Origin: Margaritispora aquatica
Taxonomy: Eukaryota > Ascomycota > Leotiomycetes > Helotiales > Discinellaceae
NCBI GenBank assembly: GCA_007644065.1
Contig: VJWN01000026.1
Location: 434,001-498,000 of the forward strand
DNA: 64,000 nt
Direction: 5' to 3'
Below the pieces are notes generated by a model. It was not told the DNA's origin and ran no database searches. It was given only the letters and a program-made list of their open reading frames with translations. The position numbers and the translations under genes are program-made. Positions 59,286-64,000 of this stretch are shown here, piece after piece; position 1 is the first letter of the stretch; each line of letters starts with the position of its first letter.

Positions 59286-62200
59286 ATGGCAAATCACGTG
59301 CTGCATCCTGATTCCATACTACTCGACAATAAAGTCGAAGCCATAAGTCCACTGTTGGAGCCGCTCCTAGAGAATGCAGTGAATAATACCGAGGATGAAG
59401 CTTTCATTAGTTCGTTAGGTATAGACGAAGTCCAAGATTCAGACAGCAACAAGACGCAGCCGAAGATTTTGGAGCTTGAGATTCATAGCTGTGATATGAG
59501 GACCAATGATGACACATCAGACGAATCTGGGGGAAGGACGCCTGATACAAGCGAAGGGGACGTCATGGAAGAACATGCAAATGGGCATGTTGATGGTGAA
59601 GAAGTGCATACCAACGCCAATGACACCAAAACCAATAGTCTAATTCGCCAACACACAATCAACAAGCAGTATTTTCAAACACTTCTCAAGAACCTTCGAG
59701 AGCAACTCGAGATTTTCTACATTTCAAAATCGGAGCAAAGAATCCCCAGCTGCGTGATTGAGAGCCTCGCAGCATTCGAGACAGCCTTCCAGCTTGCTCG
59801 AGATTCAGCGACAGACAGCATATGGAATGTACCACATCATGAACACCGCCTAGTCGAATACCAAACCGCTAGCGAAGTAGGCATTGTGTATAAGCTAAAG
59901 TGCGATTGCAATCCTGGGGTGCCTCACATAAATGATGTCCATTGCCCGCGCAATATCATACATGGGCCAATTGACGAGATTGTCGACGAAGAACCGACTG
60001 AAGAATCAAACGAGGAATCAGACGAAGGGGAAACAACTGAGCAAGTCGCCGAAAGAGAAGCTAAAGAAAGAATGGATGCGGAAGAGGCTTTGCTCACCAG
60101 AGTCATGGAAACCCGGCGCAATATTGACGAATTAGTCGGAATGTCCGAGTTGAAATCACACATCGACAAACTTGCCAGCAGAGTCGAAAGTGCAAAGCTT
60201 CAAGGCACAAGCATTTCAGATGAGCGGTTTGGCACCATGTTCATCGGTGCCTCTGGGACAGGCAAAACCACCGTAGCGAAGCTTTACGCGAGCCTTCTCT
60301 ACTCACTAGGTGTGGTAACTTCGTCAACGGTCAAGGAAACCACAGCGATCTTCCTTTCTGATGGAGGTGTTGACAGAACCCAGCGTTATATCCGAGATGT
60401 TGAACATAGCGGCGGTGTGTTCTTCATTGATGGCGCGCATAATTTCACAAATAACAACCATAGCCGTGGCCGGAAGGTGCTTGATTTCGTTATAGAAGAG
60501 ATCGAGCGCACCAAGGGGAAAGTCGTCTTCTTGTTTGCTGGACATGAGAAGGGAATGCGTGAGATCCTGGGGAGTGGGGGCGGAGTTGACGTTGCGGGGT
60601 TGTTCCCAAATATCATCAAATTTGGAGACATGGACGACCAAGAGTTGAGGAAAGTGTTATGGGGCTGTTTGAAGAAGACAGGAGGCGATCGGCTTACGGT
60701 TGAGGAAGGTGAGGAGGGACTGTATATGCGTATTGCAGCGAGGAGGATCGGGAGGGGAAGGGGTAACAGTGCGTTTGGGAATGCGAGGGCGGTGGAGAAC
60801 ATGGCTGCTAAGATCTGGGAGAGGCAAGGCGTAAGACTTGCCAATTCGAGGAGAGTGAGGAGGGAAAAGAAAGAGGCGGAAGAGAGGAAACTTGAAGAAG
60901 AGAGGAGGTTGGTTGTGGCCGAGATGGCTATGAAGGAATTGGAAAAGAAGCAAGAGAACAGCACAAAGAACGAGGATAAGGATGTGCACTCTGGAGCTGC
61001 ACATTCAGAGTCGCCTGTTTCGGAGATGATTGGGACTCAATTGAACGACGCTCATGTCGAGCCATCCTCGGAATCCACACAACATACGGGCCAGCTGGAG
61101 GGCCACAGCCCAGTGAAGAAAATCACGGAAACGGAGATGAAAATTACAGCCAATGAACCCAATGACAAACAACTTGTAAAACCCAAAGACTCGGACACAA
61201 ATATCTCAGAGGAGAAGGGCTCAGGAAGCGAAGAGCCTTCTGCGATCGAGCCAGAACAGATACCTAAACCTGAAGACCCCGAAGCACATCTTCCCAAGGA
61301 TAAAGATCTCAGCACCGTCGGAGTCAATGGCCGCCGGCGAAGGTCTACAAATCTTGATGCTAATCCTAGTGTCCCTATTTCAAACACGGATCCAGATATC
61401 GCACAAAACAACCCACAAGATCATGTCCTTGAGCCCGAGGACGAATATCTCCTAACTAAAGACGACATCCTCGGTCCCGATCCTACTGGATCACTCATAC
61501 TCCAAAGTCCAGCTTGGAAACAACTGGAGTCTCTAACAGGTCTCTCATCTGTAAAAGAATCAATCCAGAGCTTGCTATCTCTCGTTCAAACAAACTACAC
61601 GCGAGAGCTCCAAGAGAAGCCTTTGTTGCAAGTATCTCTTAACAGACTCTTCCTCGGCCCACCAGGCACAGGAAAAACCCTCGTCGCGAGGCTCTACGCT
61701 CAACTTCTAACCGAGATCGGGGCACTCAGCAAAGGCGAAGTCATGATCCGGACGCCATCAGACTTGATTGGGAAATACAGAGGTCATTCTGAAGCCAACA
61801 CAAAAGCAATCCTCACGGCTGCAATGGGAAATGTACTAGTCATTGATGAGGCGTATATGATTTACAGCGGTGCAGGTGATGGTGTCGGGAGTGGCACAGA
61901 CTCATTCAGAAAAGCTATCATGGACACCATTGTTGGAGAGATCCAGAGCGAGCCTGGAGAAGATCGATGTGTGCTCTTGCTGGGCTATGAAGGTCCAATG
62001 CAGGAGATGTTGCAAAATGGCAATCCGGGACTCGCTCGCCGCTTCCCACTATCTGATGCTTTCTGGTTCCAGAACTTTACACCGGAAGAGCTAGAAAGCA
62101 TCTTGAGATCAAAGCTCAAAGATGCAGTCCTAGATGCCACAGAGGAAGCAATCACTACCGCCATGGGCGTCCTCGAGAAAGCACGCAGCAAAGTAAACTT

Positions 62201-63218
62201 CGGGAACGGCGGCGACGTCGAGAATCTCATCTCTAAAGCGAAAATGAATTACCAAAAGCGCATCTTAACCATGCCTCTCGCATCAAGGCCCGAACAATGG
62301 ACCTTCTCACCAGAAGACTTCGACCCAGCCTACAACCGCGCCAAATCCGCCTCGGACAACCTCTACGAGCTCTTCCAGGACGTCGTGGGCTGCACCGACA
62401 TCATCGCGCGCCTCGACCGGTACCAGCGCGTTTGCTCAACTCTCAAAACCCGCGGCCTCGAACCACGAGACTTCATCCCCTTGAATTTCGTCTTCAAAGG
62501 CCCACCCGGGACTGGCAAAACCACCACCGCGCGCAAAATGGCGCAGGTATACTACGACATGGGCCTGCTAGCCGACCCCTGCGTAGTAGAGTGCTCCGCC
62601 AGCGACCTAGTAGGCAAATACGTGGGGCACTCTGGCCCGAAGACGCGGCAGGTGTTCGAGCGCGCGCTGGGCAAGGTCCTGTTCATCGACGAGGCGTACC
62701 GACTCGCGGGGGGCAACAGCTGCTCCTCGAGCGGGAGCTTCAACGCTGAGGTCGTGGCTGAGATTGTGGATTTACTGACCAAGACCGAGTTTAGCGGAAA
62801 GTTGATCGTCGTGCTTGCCGGGTACGAGAAAGAGATGAATCACCTGCTGTCCATGAACCCCGGTCTGGCGTCGCGGTTCCCAGCGGAATTCAACTTCGCG
62901 GCGCTGGACCCCGCGCAGTGTCTTGAGATTCTGAGGATGAAGCTTGCGAAAGTGGGGATTAAGGCGCGTGTGCTTGGGGAGGAGGAGAGGGAAGGTCAGG
63001 GATACGCGAATTTGGTCGAGTTGTTGAAGTTTTTGGCGAAGACGCCGGGGTGGGGCAGTGCGAGGGACATGGAGACGCTGGCGAAGAGGTTGAGTGTGGA
63101 TTGCTTTGCGGGGTGGGATGGCGTGAATGAGGTGTTAGTCTGTACAGGCGAGGAAATCGCCGCGGCTATGGATTTTATGCTGCAGGAGCGGCGGGCGAGG
63201 AGGTCTGTAGCTCGATAG
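59286..63218 (+). CDS. Triple AAA+ ATPase of the CbbX/SpoVK-like type, 1310 aa
   Basis: Large single-exon ATPase with three AAA+ modules of the CbbX/SpoVK lineage, common in filamentous fungi but of unknown function. ATG at 59286. An acidic N-terminus of about 280 residues precedes module 1 (Walker A GASGTGKTT near residue 321; Walker B VFFIDGAHN near 382, where the usual DEA is DGA). A charged coiled linker (about 520-760, rich in E/K) follows. Module 2 has GPPGTGKTL near 791 and LVIDEAYM near 854. Module 3 has GPPGTGKTT near 1072 and LFIDEAYRL near 1135. The missing Walker B Glu predicts that module 1 binds but does not hydrolyse ATP. GC content rises sharply from about 62.3 kb to the end of module 3. 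Confidence 0.9.
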   Translation: MANHVLHPDSILLDNKVEAISPLLEPLLENAVNNTEDEAFISSLGIDEVQDSDSNKTQPKILELEIHSCDMRTNDDTSDESGGRTPDTSEGDVMEEHANGHVDGEEVHTNANDTKTNSLIRQHTINKQYFQTLLKNLREQLEIFYISKSEQRIPSCVIESLAAFETAFQLARDSATDSIWNVPHHEHRLVEYQTASEVGIVYKLKCDCNPGVPHINDVHCPRNIIHGPIDEIVDEEPTEESNEESDEGETTEQVAEREAKERMDAEEALLTRVMETRRNIDELVGMSELKSHIDKLASRVESAKLQGTSISDERFGTMFIGASGTGKTTVAKLYASLLYSLGVVTSSTVKETTAIFLSDGGVDRTQRYIRDVEHSGGVFFIDGAHNFTNNNHSRGRKVLDFVIEEIERTKGKVVFLFAGHEKGMREILGSGGGVDVAGLFPNIIKFGDMDDQELRKVLWGCLKKTGGDRLTVEEGEEGLYMRIAARRIGRGRGNSAFGNARAVENMAAKIWERQGVRLANSRRVRREKKEAEERKLEEERRLVVAEMAMKELEKKQENSTKNEDKDVHSGAAHSESPVSEMIGTQLNDAHVEPSSESTQHTGQLEGHSPVKKITETEMKITANEPNDKQLVKPKDSDTNISEEKGSGSEEPSAIEPEQIPKPEDPEAHLPKDKDLSTVGVNGRRRRSTNLDANPSVPISNTDPDIAQNNPQDHVLEPEDEYLLTKDDILGPDPTGSLILQSPAWKQLESLTGLSSVKESIQSLLSLVQTNYTRELQEKPLLQVSLNRLFLGPPGTGKTLVARLYAQLLTEIGALSKGEVMIRTPSDLIGKYRGHSEANTKAILTAAMGNVLVIDEAYMIYSGAGDGVGSGTDSFRKAIMDTIVGEIQSEPGEDRCVLLLGYEGPMQEMLQNGNPGLARRFPLSDAFWFQNFTPEELESILRSKLKDAVLDATEEAITTAMGVLEKARSKVNFGNGGDVENLISKAKMNYQKRILTMPLASRPEQWTFSPEDFDPAYNRAKSASDNLYELFQDVVGCTDIIARLDRYQRVCSTLKTRGLEPRDFIPLNFVFKGPPGTGKTTTARKMAQVYYDMGLLADPCVVECSASDLVGKYVGHSGPKTRQVFERALGKVLFIDEAYRLAGGNSCSSSGSFNAEVVAEIVDLLTKTEFSGKLIVVLAGYEKEMNHLLSMNPGLASRFPAEFNFAALDPAQCLEILRMKLAKVGIKARVLGEEEREGQGYANLVELLKFLAKTPGWGSARDMETLAKRLSVDCFAGWDGVNEVLVCTGEEIAAAMDFMLQERRARRSVAR

Positions 63219-64000
63219 GGTGTTGTTTTGATGTAGGATATAACCTCATTTGGAATATAAGGGGCATTGGGAAGGTATTTGGATAGCCTAGCCCAGATAC
63301 TTTAAAGGAGCCTTTTCTGACCACGTACTACTTCTGCGTAGCACATAAGTTCCAAATACAATTTGGCTAGCTACACAGTAACGCGAAGAAGTCTTCAGGT
63401 TATGTATCTCCATATCAGCTTTTTTGCTCCCCAGTGCCATGAGCCCGTCGAAGATCAATAAGGTGCTGATATCGCTCCTCAGAAAGGGGTTTCTAGGAAC
63501 TAGCATTTAGAAATCGATCTCTTTCACGTATTAATCTGAAGTTAAATGATATAGAAGTTAGAAGTAACACGCACAAACAACACAGTCATTCAACCCCCCC
63601 CTCCATTCTATGCACTTCCACCTATGTATTTCGCAACACAAGATCCAGCTAGCTCGCTTAGCCCAACAAACAACCTCGACCATGCATCCCGTTTCTCGCT
63701 TCCCATTACATTGTATTCTATCCCATTTCCTACCTCTCGTCTCCTCAATTCTCCTTTCCATCCCGCCCACGATGGAAACAGAAATCTCACCCATCCACTC
63801 ACCTAAACAGCCAGTCAGCCAGCTGAATCCCCTTGTTGGTAAGCGAAGGAACGCTAAGTACGCACACTGTAAATTCGAAGTATATGCTAGAGCCAAGTAT
63901 GACTTAACCCAGGAAAGAAAAAGGGAGGACATAGGTAAGAAGATGACAATGCTTCAATATCGATAGAACACAAGCTCATGGGGAACAAGCTCGTTGGTTT
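63219..64000. other. Downstream region to window end
   Basis: 782 bp. It contains the 3' UTR of the AAA gene. A 118-codon ATG frame at 63610-63966 is low-complexity in its first half and unrecognisable, so I do not call it. The window may end inside the flank of another gene. Confidence 0.4.

Noticed and set aside
62297..62749. 150-codon Arg/Pro-rich frame inside the third AAA module
   Set aside because: Alternative-frame shadow produced by the high GC3 of the AAA gene.
63610..63966. 118-codon ATG frame at the right end
   Set aside because: The first half is low-complexity and hydrophobic and no domain is recognised. Possible but unsupported.

Overview
This window looks like nuclear DNA of a filamentous ascomycete (Pezizomycotina). 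Genes are interrupted by short introns, mostly 46-65 bp, with GTAAGT-like donors and CTAAC-like branch points. Housekeeping proteins are fungal in type, and the carbon regulator is of the COL-26/BglR kind known from Sordariomycetes and Leotiomycetes. I lean to Leotiomycetes, but the sequence alone does not prove it. Exon models were built by hand from open frames, splice consensus and phase. Every multi-exon intact gene listed closes in phase, but none has been checked against transcripts. I recognised no tRNA, rRNA, CRISPR array or intact transposon.

Layout. 1-6.7 kb: gene-poor. 6.7-24.2 kb: mainly core genes. These are a transportin (Kap104), a proteasome-assembly chaperone 4-like protein, a MetX-like alpha/beta hydrolase, a flavin-reductase-domain protein with a possible mitochondrial leader, a short-chain dehydrogenase, a carnosine N-methyltransferase-like enzyme, nuclear poly(A) polymerase and the App1 phosphatidate phosphatase. 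24.7-35.6 kb: an accessory island with the features of a fungal non-self recognition or cell-death locus. It holds a 281-aa protein that may be gasdermin-like, a 976-aa helical/DUF7580-like protein with a C-terminal subtilisin protease, and a divergently transcribed 1855-aa fusion of helical, zinc-finger, patatin, kinase and PH-like regions. In the fusion the patatin has lost both catalytic residues while the kinase motifs are intact.

36-44.4 kb: a methionine-permease-like transporter, a decayed coiled-coil gene, a truncated ClpB-type C-terminal fragment, and a COL-26/BglR-like Zn2Cys6 regulator with a GC-AG intron. 44.4-48.4 kb: a long non-coding stretch upstream of the regulator with microsatellites. 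48.4-54.6 kb: a family III CoA-transferase, a membrane acyltransferase 3 and an OCH1-like GT32 glycosyltransferase. 55.5-63.2 kb: two large accessory genes in tandem, a 999-aa 2OG-Fe(II)-oxygenase-like protein that appears to have lost its metal ligands, and a 1310-aa triple-AAA+ ATPase whose first Walker B lacks the catalytic Glu.

The core genes do not form an obvious shared pathway. The strongest functional grouping is the 24.7-35.6 kb island, where a candidate effector, a protease with a receptor-like N-terminus and a signalling pseudo-patatin/kinase sit together. The protease and the kinase share a 283-bp divergent promoter that carries a heptanucleotide tandem repeat.
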